Shown here: one piece after another, positions 9,834 to 20,153 of the stretch
Position numbering within the stretch: position 1 is the first letter of the stretch
Layout: each line of letters starts with the position of its first letter
Source of the DNA: JACSRF01 sp963695505
GTDB taxonomy: Bacteria > Chloroflexota > Anaerolineae > Promineifilales > Promineifilaceae
Length of the DNA: 64,000 bases
Direction of reading: 5' to 3'
Assembly (NCBI GenBank): GCA_963695505.1
Contig: CAVOGX010000015.1
Coordinates: 1 to 64,000 of the forward strand
Program-made: the position numbers and the translations under genes
Notes under the pieces: model-generated
The model's input: only the letters and a program-made list of their open reading frames with translations
The model's database searches: none
What the model was told of the DNA's origin: nothing

Positions 9834-11025
9834 TATTGAAACGGTTTGTGGTTATTTTTTTCTTTGGCCTGGTACTGTTTTTACTGCACCAGCCCATTCT
9901 GGCACTTGCTCAGGAGCCGGTGTTTACATCGACGGCAGAGTATGAGTTTGGGCAGGAAATTCGCTTTTACCTGGTGGCAGAGGAAGTGACGGACGTAACG
10001 GCCGTTACTCTCTTTCTCAGCGCCCCAGAATTCCCGAACGCCATGTCGGACAGCGTCTCCTTTACGGAAGATGATCCGTTGGTCATCACCCACGTGCTGG
10101 ACCTGGCGCAGGTGCGCCTGGCTCCTTTTACCACGGTGACTTTTTGGTGGGTGCTAACGACCCGCAGCGGCGACCAGATAACCGTACCCGAACAGGAACT
10201 GCCCTATGTGGATGACCAGTTTGCCTGGCAAACCCAGCGTTCGCCAATGTCACCGTGAATTGGACAGGGGAAGATCCTGCTTTAGGGCAGTTGGCTGTAG
10301 ACATTTTGCGGGAGTCAGTACCGGTTGTGCAGGAGTTTTTGCCTTTGACTGAGTATGACCCCGATGCGGGTTTATATTTACCCGACTTCAGCCGATTTAA
10401 GAGCGGCGCTGCGCCTGACAGGGCGTGATTGGGTGGGCGCGCATGCTCATCCTAGAGTTAGGGGTAATATTGGTTACGGCCGTAAACCCCAGGACGGCAG
10501 CAACCGACTTACGCCAAAGCCTACCTCACGAGTTGGTCCACCATATGCTTTATCAAATTACCGGACCACAGTATGATACGCTGCCGTTTTGGCTGGGCGA
10601 GGGCTTGGCGACGCTGGCCGAAAGCGCCCCCAATCCGGCATACGCAGTGGTGCTGGAGACGGCCGTTGCAAACCAGGCGATTATCCCCTTTGACCAGTTA
10701 TGCCTCTCCTTTCCTGACAGCGAAACCGATGCGTTATTGGCTTATGCGCAGAGCCTATTCGTTGATCCAGTTCATCCAGGCCAATTATGGCAATCGCACG
10801 CTGCAAGAGATGGTTTTGGCTGTGGCTGACGGGGCTGACTGCGATGCTGTCGTGTTCCGTACCCTCAATCAATCCCTCGATGAGTTAACCCAGTCCTGGC
10901 TGCGCAGTTTGCAGCGCCATTCTCCCTTTTGGCAGTTTTGGTTGGATAATGGGCTGATTTTTGTTCTTTTACTTGCTGGATTTGGTATGACTATCTTGCT
11001 CATTCTCGCTCCGGCACGACGATAA
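9830..11025 (+). CDS. Secreted peptidase-MA-like zinc metallopeptidase (frameshifted)
   Basis: The GTG start at 9830 overlaps the AEC stop. The N-terminus is a signal peptide (VVIFFFGLVLFLLHQPILALAQ), then a beta-rich N-domain (TSTAEYEFGQEIRFYL). The reading then jumps frame repeatedly: NVTVNWTGEDPALGQLAVDIL, then YIYPTSADLRAAL, then the catalytic segment LRQSLPHELVHHMLYQITG with HELVH as the gluzincin HExxH and LPFWLGEGLATLAE supplying the downstream Glu. The last frame gives YSLIQFIQANYGN and ends with a TM helix (FWLDNGLIFVLLLAGFGMTILLIL) and a basic tail. This layout is characteristic of peptidase-MA-like proteins in Chloroflexota. At least four indels are needed. Confidence 0.75.
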
Positions 11026-11029
11026 GCTA

Positions 11030-11588
11030 ATGAGTGCGAAAAAGACACCTAGAAAACGTAAAATTGTAACCAATCCCTATAAAACCAGAGGCGAAGGTAT
11101 TCCTGAGTTTGAGCATGTGTTTAGACGTGGTACGCAGCTACTTCACCAAAACAAGCCCCAGGAAGCGCTGCCTCATTTAGAACAGGCCTTTCGATTAAAC
11201 GACCAACATGTCGATGCCGGTATCAACCTGAGCGGCGCCTATATTCTTACTGCGCCAGTTTCGCAAAGCCGTAGATATTTTAGAACCTTTGAGCGAGCAG
11301 GCTCCCCAACACGTGATGGTTTGGATTAATTTAGGGGCGGCTTATCTAGGGAACCCGGTGCTTGCTCGTGATGCAGAACAGCAAAAAGCCGTAGCAGCCT
11401 TTGAAAAAGCCCTGGAATTGAACCCTGCTGCGCCTAGTGTGGCCTATAACTTGGGGCTGATTTACCGCGACCGAAACGAGATTGAACAAGCTATTTTCTG
11501 GTTTCGTCGCGCGGTACAAGCGAATCCACGAGATAAAGATGCACGCAGCCTGCTGCGCCGTCTTTCTGAGCCAGACACCCCGCAATAA
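11030..11588 (+). CDS. TPR-repeat protein (frameshifted)
   Basis: Basic N-terminus (MSAKKTPRKRKIV), then tetratricopeptide repeats: 'GTQLLHQNKPQEALPHLEQA' near residue 35, a second starting at HVDAGINLSGAYILT, and after one indel near 11265 further repeats 'HVMVWINLGAAYLG', 'AVAAFEKALELNPAAP', 'VAYNLGLIYRDRNEIEQAI'. About 185 residues in the restored form. It starts 4 bp after the metallopeptidase stop and is clearly in the same operon. It is probably a scaffold or adaptor for its neighbours; no specific function can be read. Confidence 0.75.
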
Positions 11589-11609
11589 ACAACTTTTTGG
11601 AGGTTATCC

Positions 11610-13019
11610 ATGTATTCTTCCTCAGCGAACTGCGCCGCATTTTGCGCCTTTTTTGGTGCGAATGGAGGCTGCTGGCCTACCGGATTTATTCATCAAATCA
11701 TTTGCCCATTACTATGATCAGCTTGTAGATGGGACATACTGGCTTGATTCCGGAGGCTGATATTTTGCCAGTGGAAACGCTGCCAGACGCCGATTCCTTA
11801 GCGGACGCCTATGCGGAAATTGGCAGAAAAGCACTGGCGAAAACGGCCGTTATCAAATTGAACGGTGGTCTGGGTACGAGTATGGGCCTGGAGCAGGCTA
11901 AATCACTGCTGCCTGTGCGCGATGGCTTCTCATTCCTTGACATCATCGCCCAGCAAACCTTGCAAGTGGGCGTCCCTCTCATGCTCATGGATAGCTTTGC
12001 CACGCAAGCCGACGCCTTGCAAGCCCTGCAAGCTTATCCATCCTTAAAGCGAACGCTGCCCCTTAGCTTCTTGCAGCATAAAGAACCCAAAATTTCCAAA
12101 ACGAACCTGCAGCCAATGGAATGGCCTGACAACCCAGAGCTGGCCTGGTGCCCGCCGGGGCATGGCGACATTTACATTGCCCTGGTCACCAGCGGGGCAT
12201 CTGGCAGCTTTGCTGGAAGCAGGTTTTGAATATGCTTTCGTCTCGAATGCAGACAATCTGGGGGCAGTGGTTGACCCAGCGCTGTTGGGATATTTTGCGG
12301 CTCGCACCAGTATCCATTTATGGTAGAAGTGGCCGATCGTACAGAGATGGATAAGAAAGGGTGGCCATCTGGCGCAGCGGCCCGATGGCCAATACATTTT
12401 ACGAGAATCAGCCCAATGCCCCTCGGAAGATGCGCCGCATTTCCAGGACGTGACAAGACACAAATTTTTTAATACGAATAACCTGTGGCTGCACTTGCCG
12501 ACGCTGCAATCTCTTCTGATTTCCAAAGATTATTGGTTGGGTCTGCCAATGATTCGCAATGAGAAAACGGTGGATCCCAAAGATAAAACTTCCCCCAAGG
12601 TGTATCAGTTGGAAACGGCCATGGGCTCAGCTATTGCCGTATTTCCTGGGGCGCAGGCTGTGCGCGTGCCGCGAACGCGTTTTGCTCCGGTAAAGACCAC
12701 GCAAGATTTGCTGGCGGTGCGGTCTGACGCCTACGTCCTAACGGAAGCTTTTCACATTCGGCCTAATCCGGTGCGGGGAAACGGCCGTTTCCTGGTCACT
12801 CTGGATGACCGGTACTACAAATTTGTGCCTGACCTGGACCGGCGGTTTCCCTATGGGCCACCTTCATTGGTTAGCTGCACCAGTTTTACCGTGGAAGGGG
12901 AGTTTTGCTTTGGGCGCAACGTGGTGGCGCAAGGTGACGTGCGGCTGGTCAATAACAGCAGCCAGCCGGTGCATATTCCTGATGGTGCAGAATTGTCCGG
13001 AGAAATGATTTACTGTTGA
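11610..13019 (+). CDS. UTP-glucose-1-phosphate uridylyltransferase, eukaryotic-type UDPGP family (frameshifted)
   Basis: Makes UDP-glucose from UTP and glucose-1-phosphate. The signature LNGGLGTSMG near the N-terminus, followed by KSLLPVRDGFSFLDI, is that of the UDPGP family (eukaryotic UGPase), not of bacterial GalU. Downstream pieces in shifted frames agree with the family: VSNADNLGAVVDPALLGYF, then HKFFNTNNLWLHL, then the intact C-terminal frame DAYVLTEAFHIRPNP and the left-handed beta-helix end (GRNVVAQGDVRLVNN). About 470 residues restored. The ATG at 11610 follows GGAGG by six bases. At least four indels, at about 11630, 11735, 12200 and 12310-12450. Confidence 0.85.
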
Positions 13020-13036
13020 GGGGGACGGCTGGTTGG

Positions 13037-13862
13037 TTACGGCCGTTCCACCCGCAGCGCATCAATAAAGAAATCCTTAGGTAGCAGCCCATTTGCTCTT
13101 CACGCGAATAACAATTTCAATTTGCCCGTTTCCAGGAACCGTGAAGGGCACCTCGTGCTCGTACCAGGTGCGGTCACCCATCACGCCGCCATTGGCCCAA
13201 CCACCTACACCATTTACCCACACCCCCGACTCCGCACCGTAAGGGTCTGGATCCCCGTGTAAGTGGACTTGTATAGGCACGACCAGCACCCAACTGCTTC
13301 CGGGAGTAAGCCCGGAGATGGTTTGCCGCAGTTCGCTGCCAAATGGCGCGCTGAAGCTAAACATTTTATAGGTGACCGTCTCCATCAAGAATCAATGCAT
13401 TGGCGCCCCCAGGCTGTTCATCGGGAGGTAGTTGTGAAGCCAATTTGTGAATACATTCGGGTATTCCTTGGGCTGTAAGAGAAGGATCGTCATATAAGGG
13501 CTGCCCTACGGATAGCCAGCTTAACTGCCAACCATTGGGCTGTTGGTTTGTTAAATCAGGGTCCTCTGGAGGTGGTGGCAAATCCGTCCAACCATTTTCA
13601 AAGGAGGGGTTGTTAATTTGGGGCAAGGGCAGTGGTGTGGGAGAAGGTGATGGCGTCGGAGTTTGCGTAGGGGTTGGTGTGGGTGTAGGAATGGGGGTTG
13701 GCGAAGGGGGCGGCATAAATATTACCGGCAAATAGTAGGTTTTCTTCCCCTTGGGCCCCTAGCAAGGCCCCGCCAGTTACGGCCGTTCCCAACACCATGG
13801 TCGCCAGCAGCAGTAGGCCAATTACCCAGCCTAACCATCCACTTCTAATCAATAGTCTTCAT
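13037..13862 (-). CDS. Secreted protein with Pro/Thr linker and C-terminal beta-sandwich domain (frameshifted)
   Basis: The best start is the ATG at 13862, which has GAGGAG upstream, with a one-base shift just after it. The next piece is the signal peptide GWLGWVIGLLLLATMVLGTAV. A further shift leads to a low-complexity linker of alternating Pro and Thr/Ser (PTPIPTPTPTPTQTPTPSP), then a globular domain beginning NPSFENGWTDLP and ending VPGNGQIEIVIRVKSKW. The final shifted piece LPKDFFIDALRVERP ends at 13037. The domain looks like a carbohydrate-binding-like or other jelly-roll module common in secreted Chloroflexota proteins. Its ligand is unknown. Confidence 0.6.
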
Positions 13863-13953
13863 TTTCTCTCCTCAGGTGATGGACGCAGCCGGGTGCAGGG
13901 GAGTGTCTTTCGTTGGTCCTATGCATGCCCGAAGCTGTTTGTCCAACCTGCCC

Positions 13954-15397
13954 CTATTGTAGCACAGCGCGCAGAATTGAGATGGCTTCCGGATCATATA
14001 ACAACCAGCGGACCAGCTCATCGTGAGCCTGGTTAGTGCGCCATTCGCGATAAGTACGGCCGTCCAGGTTGCGGTAAAAAAGGGCGACCACGACGGGCGT
14101 GGGATCGTTGATTGGGTAAGCGTAATAGACGGTGGTCAACACGCCAGGCATAGAGCCATTTTTATAGCCCAGGTTGGTAAAAAACTCCTGATTAACGTCA
14201 AACTGCATGGGCCATTCCAGGTAACGGCGAGTGAGATAGCTGCTCTCCGCGTTACTCAAGCCGTTCAGAGCAATGCTGCGCCATTAAATCGGCATATTCC
14301 TGGGCGGTACCGTGAGCGTTGAGATTTTCGGTGAAATAGCGCTGCGTGCCACCGTTAGGGCGGCGGGTGCTGCTGCGCCACGCTTGCTGCTCGGCGCGGA
14401 AGTCGGGGCTGCTGGCGTAAGCCAGGGTCAGGTCCATGACGGTACGGCCGTATTCCTGTGGATTGGCGATGAGGTTGGCAACGGCCGTTTGGTCGTCTAC
14501 CTGGGTGCGGGTGTAGTTGCCCATGGCCAGGAATTGGCCAAGAAAGGGGCAGGGGGCGGTCTGGCTGGTCAGGTTGAGGGCAACGGCCGTTTCTTCGATG
14601 CGCGGCTGACCCAGCAGCATGTGCAGATAGTCGGTAGCAGCATTGGAACTGTGGCGAATCATCATCCAGGGCAATTCTTCCAGCAAAACGAATACGAATG
14701 GGGGATCGCCAAAAGTACGGCCATTCTCCGCCAATTCCGAGACGGCTCGTCTGGTGCGAGCCCAGGTCCAGACCCGGTTGGTAGTACGCTTCAATGTCTG
14801 CAATGGGCACCGTAGTCAGTGGATCCAACTCGCCTGCTGCCACCGCTTCGGCATAAGCCACCAGATGCACAACTTTGACCACAGAAGCCAGCGGCATGGG
14901 TACGTCACTGTTTAGATACGCCCCATCGGCCTCCTGACCGATGCGGTACGCCGCCAACCCAACTTTCTCCGGCTCGGCCATAAGCTGCAGAAAAGCCGGC
15001 AGCGCGCCTCCGGTATACGTTCGCGCAGAGACTGCCAGGGCGGCGCTGTCGGGATTTAGAGCGTGGTGATAAAAGGGACCCTGGCTGGCAAAATGGGCAG
15101 GATTTGCCCGCAGTCTCCTACCTCTACGTCGGTAACAATTGGCGCAGAAGTGGGCATTGCCGTTGGCGTGGGTGTTGGCAGTTCGGGCGTTGGGGATGGC
15201 TGCGTTGTGGGTCTGCAGGTCCGGTGTGCTGGTGGGAGCCAGCGTCGGGGTAGGGTTTTGACTGCTGGCCTGGGCGGAAGAATCGAGCAGGGTTCGGATC
15301 GTTTGCAGACGGCCGTTCACAACCCGTCAATGTGCTCAAGATTGCTACCACCGAGCAGCACAGCCCACGCTCTCCATTTCACGGAAAAAACGCGCAT
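13954..15397 (-). CDS. Class A beta-lactamase-fold serine hydrolase, predicted lipoprotein (frameshifted)
   Basis: The ATG at 15397 gives a lipoprotein signal in two frames (MRVFSVKWRAWAVLLGG then VAILSTLTGC) with lipobox LTGC. A Thr/Pro-rich linker follows, then the hydrolase domain. It has SVVK as the SxxK catalytic tetrad within PLASVVKVVHLVAYAE, SSNAAT at the SDN position, and YKNGS at the KTG position. Shifted pieces are ELPWMMIRHSSNAATDYLH and MQFDVNQEFFTNLGYKNGS. Four or more indels. The family includes beta-lactamases and non-lactamase peptidoglycan-linked hydrolases; the altered SDN and KTG positions mean resistance cannot be assumed. It lies 31 bp downstream of the LOG-family gene. 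Confidence 0.75.
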
Positions 15398-15428
15398 AAT
15401 CAGTTTACTACCAGCCTGATGGTGTTGG

Positions 15429-16224
15429 TCATTGGTTGTCGGCCGGTGAGCCATACGCCTTGCGCGCAGCTTCCCGCGCGCCCTCCTCTTTGGCTTGCCA
15501 CTTTTCTGGCTGGCCCATGCTATCTACAATAATGTCCCGCACTTCTTGCGGAGAATCCGTAACGATGAGTAAATCCAGGTCAGCCTGTGAAATCTTGCCT
15601 TGGGCTAGCTGCGTATGCCGAATCCAGTCTAGACAGCCCCTGCCAATAGCTGGAATCGAACAACACCACTGGGAAGTTGGAGATTTTGCCAGTTTGAATC
15701 AGCGTAATGGCTTCAAACAATTCATCCAGGGTGCCAAACCCACCAGGGAATATCACAAAAGCCTTGGCGTATTTAACCAGCATCGTTTTGCGCACAAAAA
15801 AATAGTGGAAGTCAACTGAGAGATCGATGAAGGGATTCAGGTGCTGCTCAAAAGGGAGTTCAATGTTGAGACCGACAGAAGACGCGCCAGCTGCTTTTGC
15901 CCCTTCATTACCTGCTTGCATAATGCCAGGTCCACCTCCGGTGATAATGGAAAAGCCCGCCTCGCCTAGTAGCCGCGCTGTTTCCACTGCTTGTTGGTAT
16001 TGCGGGTGGTCGGGGCGGATGCGCGCCGAACCAAAAATCGTGACAGCCGGACCCAGACCAGCCAAAGAGTCGAATCCGGCAACAAACTCACCCATGATGC
16101 GAAAAACGCGCCAGGTGTCAGTTTGCGTAAAAGCTTCGGAAGCATCATCGGGGGCGACGAAGAGCTGCTCGTCTTGCGTTGGCCGTACAAGGGGAAATTT
16201 CGGTTTGTTTTGTTCTGAGGGCAT
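15429..16224 (-). CDS. LOG-family protein (TIGR00730-type nucleotide 5'-monophosphate phosphoribohydrolase), C-terminus frameshifted
   Basis: Rossmann-fold enzyme of the LONELY GUY/lysine-decarboxylase-like family, which cleaves ribose-5-phosphate from AMP-like nucleotides. Motifs: GSARIRPDHPQY near residue 65, SIITGGGPGIMQAGNEGA about 95-110, and the diagnostic PGGFGTLDE near residue 160. After SYWQGL one indel near 15640 shifts frame; the restored end is LDWIRHTQLAQGKISQADLD and then QAKEEGAREAARKAYGSPADNQ, stopping at 15429-15431. About 264 residues. The gene follows the PP2C phosphatase gene by 37 bp on the same strand. Confidence 0.88.
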
Positions 16225-16261
16225 ATCTTTGTCCTTAAATTTGATTATGGGAGTGACTAAT

Positions 16262-19141
16262 CTACAGGTCTGGATTTCTCTTCAAGACGACCAGGGTAAT
16301 GTCGTCAAACTGGGCTGTGTCGCCGGCGTGGTCGCGTATGCTGCCGGTGATAGCCTGCATGATGCCGTGGGCGTGGCTGCTGCTTGCTTTCAGAGCCGCT
16401 ATGCGCATGCGGTCAAGGCCGAACTCGTCAAAATCCTCGTTAATGGCCTCTGTAACGCCGTCTGTGTAAAGCAGGAGCGTATCGTTGGGCTTGAGGTGAA
16501 TCTGGTGGGATTCGATGGTAATGTTGGGGATAACCCCCAGGGCGATGCCGTTGCCGCCTAGTAGATGGGAACGGCCGTTTCCATCAAGCAGCATGGGGGG
16601 ATTATGGCCGCCATTGGCATAAGCCAGCGTCTCTAGCTCCGGCTGCCAGATGCCATAAAACACGGTGATGAACAGGTCGGACTGCGCTTCAGAATCAATA
16701 ATTTCATTGACGCGCATCAGCACTTCCGCGGGGTCGTTGCGGTTGAAAGCCACCGTGCGCAAAATGGTGCGCGACAGCGCCATGAACAGCGCGGCGGGGA
16801 TACCTTTGTCCGCCACATCTGCAATGACGATGCCCCAACTGCCATTATGCAACGGGATAAAGTCATAAAAATCTCCGCTAACGGTGCGCGCAGCCTGCCA
16901 AAAGCTGGCCACACTGCATCCGGGAATCTCCGGATTGCCCGGCGGTATGAGACTGGCCTGAATTTCATGGGCTACTCGCAGCTCTTGCGACAGTCGGTCC
17001 CTTTCTGCTGCCTCTTGGTAAAGTTGGTTGTTAACCACAGCCGTAGCTGCCTGGTGGGCAATCCCATTCAGGATATTCAAGCGGCGGGCTGCCAGGGCAC
17101 GGCCGTGCGTGCCCACCAGCATCACCCCTACCAGCTTCTGGCGGGCATGCAAGGGGATGATATGGGCATGAGGCGTGCCTAAAACCTTTTCCAGCCAGGG
17201 ACGCGATTGCAGCGCGTAGGCACTATTGCGCAGTGGTGCATTATCTGTGTCCGTTACGTCTGCAAAAGCAGGCATGTCGTTGGGAGAAATTTCTAGTGTT
17301 TCCATCAGGCCCAGGGCCATCGGGTTAATGTCATGACTTGGCCCGACTTCGAACTGCTGCCTTTCTTCGTTCCACACCAAAATAACGATGGATTCGATGC
17401 CCACCAGCATCGGGGCCAGGCGCACAATGGTGCTCAGAATCTCGTCTAGCTCAATACGGCTGTTGACGGCTTCGGCCACTTGCAGAAGGGCGGTGTTCAC
17501 CCACGCTTCTTCTTGCTGAGCCAGCCGCAAATACATATTTTCCAGGCCGCGACCAGTCTGGTCGGCAATATTTTGCAGCAGCTCGATTTGGCGTTCCAGC
17601 TTGCTGGGGAGCATGTTTTTGGGTTCGTCCACCAACAGGACACCTAGCATTTGGTTTTGTGCCAGCAAAGGAATAAGGCGCAAGGTGTGAATCCCTTTGC
17701 GGGGGAGGCATTGCCGTACAGCGGGCGGCAACTGCCTGGTCGCTATTGTTTCTTGCCCAACGTGGACAGCGTCCAGGGCGGACCATTGGCCAATTAGGAA
17801 ATGCTGCTTTTGCAAGTCAGTTTGCCGATCGCGGCAGGTATGTAAGGCTGTGCAGCGATAATCGGCGGTTTCCTCATGCCATAGCAGCAGTCCGCACATT
17901 TCGCTGCCCAGCAGCATAACGGTTAGCCGGGTTATTGCCGCAGTCATTGTGTCCAGGTCGTCGCTGTCGCTGATGGCTGCGGCAACTTGCAATTGGGCGG
18001 TGCTCAACCAGGCTCGTTCCTGCTGTTCGGTAAGCTGCCGCGCTTTATGAATGGCGCTGGCTACTTCCGCGGCTAATGCCTCTAGGACGGTTTGTTCCGA
18101 CGTGGTAAAGGCGCCCACATGGTTGCTGTGCACATCAAGAACGCCTACGACGTACTGGTTGACCAATAGCGGGATGGCGATTTCAGATTGCGTGGGGTCC
18201 TCAAAGCCGTTGGTGACGTATCTAGGGTCCTCAGCCACGTTATTCACGATGATTGTTTGTTGGGCGGAAACGGCCGTTCCCACTAAACCTTGCCCTGGGT
18301 TCAAGAGAAGTTCTTTAGGGGTGATGGGGCTGCTGCTGGCTTTTAGTTCAATATTTCCGGTAACAGCCTCAATGCCAAAAATATTTACGGCATAAAAGCC
18401 AAACATTTCTTCCGTCAGGTGTACAACCTGGTTAAATATCTCCTCCAAATCTTGCACAGCATTTACCTGTCGGGCTATTTTGCGCACCAACTCCAGATGG
18501 GCCGCCCGCATCTCCACCTGGGCAAAAAGCTGCGCATTGGCGATGGCGGCGGCGGCCTGGTTGGCCAGGATCATCAACCGCCGCAGGTCTTCATCGCTAA
18601 AACGGCCGGGCTGGTGACTTTGGGCGGCCACGATACCCAGAACGTTTTCACCACTGATGAGAGGAATAAAAATGGCAGAACGAGGCGGGGTGTCGCTGAT
18701 ATACCTTGGCGTGGCGGGTAAGTCTGACAGTTGGCGTTGGAAATCTTTGACCAGCAACGCCTGCTTGCTTTCGCGCACCCAGCCCACAATGCCAGCCTCA
18801 TCACTCAAGTCAAAGGTTTGCGGGGTCGGCTGCTCACGGCCGTTTACCGTCCAGTAGACAATTTCATAAAAGTCATCTTCAAATAACCCAACTTGAAAGG
18901 TTTCGTTGTCGATGACCTTGCCCGCTTCCTGGGCGATGAGGGCGCAAAGGGCGTTGACGTCCAGCTCGGCGGCAACAATAGAGCGGCCGGCGGCGCTCAA
19001 CCCTTCTAGTTCTGCCACGCGCTGCATCAGCAAGCGCCGCGAGAGGTAACGCCGCCACAGCACGTAGCTGCTCAAAGCTAGCGACCCCAGCAGCAGGGCG
19101 AAGGAGATAGATGACCAGGAAAATGTGTTGGCCAGTTGCAT
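16262..19141 (-). CDS. Multi-GAF PP2C-type (SpoIIE/RsbU) serine phosphatase
   Basis: About 959 residues (ATG 19141; an in-frame TTG lies at 19159). The N-terminus has one TM helix (SISFALLLGSLALSSYVLW) followed by four GAF-like domains. The first spans roughly 50-200 (GLSAAGRSIVAAELDVNAL... SAIFIPLISGENVLGIVAAQS), the second 215-370, the third 375-540 and the fourth 550-700. The C-terminal 240 residues are a SpoIIE phosphatase domain with metal-binding Asp in SGDFYDF and DVADKGIPAALFMA, and LLLYTDGVTEA. It should dephosphorylate the STAS antagonists encoded just upstream (19232-19585 and 20154-20501), releasing them to bind the RsbW-like kinase. The GAF domains are the likely signal input. 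Confidence 0.92.
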   Translation of the reverse strand: MQLANTFSWSSISFALLLGSLALSSYVLWRRYLSRRLLMQRVAELEGLSAAGRSIVAAELDVNALCALIAQEAGKVIDNETFQVGLFEDDFYEIVYWTVNGREQPTPQTFDLSDEAGIVGWVRESKQALLVKDFQRQLSDLPATPRYISDTPPRSAIFIPLISGENVLGIVAAQSHQPGRFSDEDLRRLMILANQAAAAIANAQLFAQVEMRAAHLELVRKIARQVNAVQDLEEIFNQVVHLTEEMFGFYAVNIFGIEAVTGNIELKASSSPITPKELLLNPGQGLVGTAVSAQQTIIVNNVAEDPRYVTNGFEDPTQSEIAIPLLVNQYVVGVLDVHSNHVGAFTTSEQTVLEALAAEVASAIHKARQLTEQQERAWLSTAQLQVAAAISDSDDLDTMTAAITRLTVMLLGSEMCGLLLWHEETADYRCTALHTCRDRQTDLQKQHFLIGQWSALDAVHVGQETIATRQLPPAVRQCLPRKGIHTLRLIPLLAQNQMLGVLLVDEPKNMLPSKLERQIELLQNIADQTGRGLENMYLRLAQQEEAWVNTALLQVAEAVNSRIELDEILSTIVRLAPMLVGIESIVILVWNEERQQFEVGPSHDINPMALGLMETLEISPNDMPAFADVTDTDNAPLRNSAYALQSRPWLEKVLGTPHAHIIPLHARQKLVGVMLVGTHGRALAARRLNILNGIAHQAATAVVNNQLYQEAAERDRLSQELRVAHEIQASLIPPGNPEIPGCSVASFWQAARTVSGDFYDFIPLHNGSWGIVIADVADKGIPAALFMALSRTILRTVAFNRNDPAEVLMRVNEIIDSEAQSDLFITVFYGIWQPELETLAYANGGHNPPMLLDGNGRSHLLGGNGIALGVIPNITIESHQIHLKPNDTLLLYTDGVTEAINEDFDEFGLDRMRIAALKASSSHAHGIMQAITGSIRDHAGDTAQFDDITLVVLKRNPDL

Positions 19142-19231
19142 GGGAAGAACGCTAATCAAACCTCAACCGACACGGTAAGAATTACATTAAGCAAGGCCGA
19201 GTGTCCAAAAGGGAAACGGCCGTTACTGCAA

Positions 19232-19585
19232 TCAAGCTGCAGCCAAGAGAGCTGCTTCGGCCTCTGCACGGGACGGGTAAATATTAAACACCTTGTCGAA
19301 GCCTACTATGGCAAAAATCTCTTGCAGGCGGCCATTCAGGTTGCAAAGGACCAGGTTCCCATCTTGCTGCCGGGCTTTGCGCCAGGCGCTAACAAGACAG
19401 CGCAGCCCGCCACTATTGATGTAGGTAATCTCCTCCATATCCACCAACATAAAGTAAACGCCGTCTGCCAACAGTTGATTGAGGGATTCCTCTAATACAG
19501 GTGTTAATACCTGATCCAGCCGGCCTTTTGTGGAGATTAACCAGATTTGCTTTTGTTCAGAAATTACTTCTTGCCACACGCTCAT
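19232..19585 (-). CDS. STAS-domain anti-sigma factor antagonist (RsbV/SpoIIAA-like), second copy
   Basis: 117 residues, a complete STAS domain. The phosphosite region is VDMEEITYINSGGLRCLVSA, where the Ser of INSGGL matches the regulated Ser of SpoIIAA/RsbV. The start overlaps the stop of the kinase gene by four bases (ATGA), so the pair is translationally coupled. The C-terminus is extended by Ala-rich residues. Expected role: the unphosphorylated form binds the kinase and frees its target. Confidence 0.9.
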   Translation of the reverse strand: MSVWQEVISEQKQIWLISTKGRLDQVLTPVLEESLNQLLADGVYFMLVDMEEITYINSGGLRCLVSAWRKARQQDGNLVLCNLNGRLQEIFAIVGFDKVFNIYPSRAEAEAALLAAA

Positions 19586-20046
19586 GGTGTACCTCCTGCT
19601 GGCAGCTTTTTGACCATGATCAAAGTGTTTTTCCCGCCGGTGTTGAAGCTGAAATGTACTTCATCCATTAATTTACGCATGAAGTGAATGCCCAGCCCGC
19701 CTATTTTTAGCTCATCGGGCAGATCTTCGATATTAGGATTGGTGTCAGGAGGTGGAGATAAAGGAGGGGGGGGCACCAGGGATGGGTCAAAGGAACGGCC
19801 GTTATCCTGAATGGTGATTTGGAACGCCTGGGGCTGCATTTCGTAACTGACGGTTATCTGGCCAATGTCCTCGCCGCCATAAGCATGTTCGATGATATTG
19901 GTGCAGGCCTCGTCGCAGCAAAGCTCCACGTGGAAGATGGCATCTTCGTCCAGGCCTGCATTTTCGGCGCCATTAGCGACAAACGCTACAATTTTGCGTA
20001 CCTGATCATATCGACCTGGAACGGTGATGGCATTCACTTTTCCCAT
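19582..20046 (-). CDS. RsbW/SpoIIAB-like anti-sigma factor kinase (HATPase_c)
   Basis: 154-residue GHKL-fold serine kinase. The N-box is CCDEACTNIIEHAYGGED, with the Asn that holds Mg2+. The G1 motif is IQDNGRSFDP and the G2 region is KIGGLGIHFMRKLMDEV. A Pro-rich insertion (LVPPPPLSPPPDTNPN) separates G1 from G2, replacing the usual ATP lid, and is unusual. It presumably phosphorylates one or both STAS proteins and sequesters a sigma factor or other target; no sigma factor gene is in this window. Confidence 0.88.
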   Translation of the reverse strand: MGKVNAITVPGRYDQVRKIVAFVANGAENAGLDEDAIFHVELCCDEACTNIIEHAYGGEDIGQITVSYEMQPQAFQITIQDNGRSFDPSLVPPPPLSPPPDTNPNIEDLPDELKIGGLGIHFMRKLMDEVHFSFNTGGKNTLIMVKKLPAGGTP

Positions 20047-20062
20047 AAAACCAAATAACAGA

Positions 20063-20097
20063 AAACGTAAAACGCAGTCATGCCACGTTTTACGTTT
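20063..20097. terminator. Perfect 12-bp inverted repeat between STAS and kinase genes
   Basis: AAACGTAAAACG at 20063-20074 and its exact reverse complement at 20086-20097, with an 11-nt loop. It lies in the 107-bp gap between two minus-strand genes of the partner-switching module, 16 bp upstream of the kinase ATG. The stem is A/T-rich and has no long T tract on either strand, so it may be an attenuator or operator rather than a strong terminator. Confidence 0.4.
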
Positions 20098-20153
20098 GCA
20101 TGCGGCAGAGCTTGATAGCCCTGCAATAACTGTTCACAATGATTTGAACGAGG

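Noticed and set aside
13620..13700. Short tandem-like run coding Pro-Thr repeats on the minus strand
   Set aside because: It is the low-complexity linker of a secreted protein, not a CRISPR or satellite array.
13954..15397. Beta-lactamase resistance gene
   Set aside because: Serine hydrolase fold is likely, but the SDN and KTG positions differ and the gene is frame-broken; no resistance claim is supported.
7909..16224. Region of true pseudogenes or programmed frameshifting
   Set aside because: No slippery site with a downstream structure recurs, and the same breaks hit essential genes, so error is the simpler explanation.
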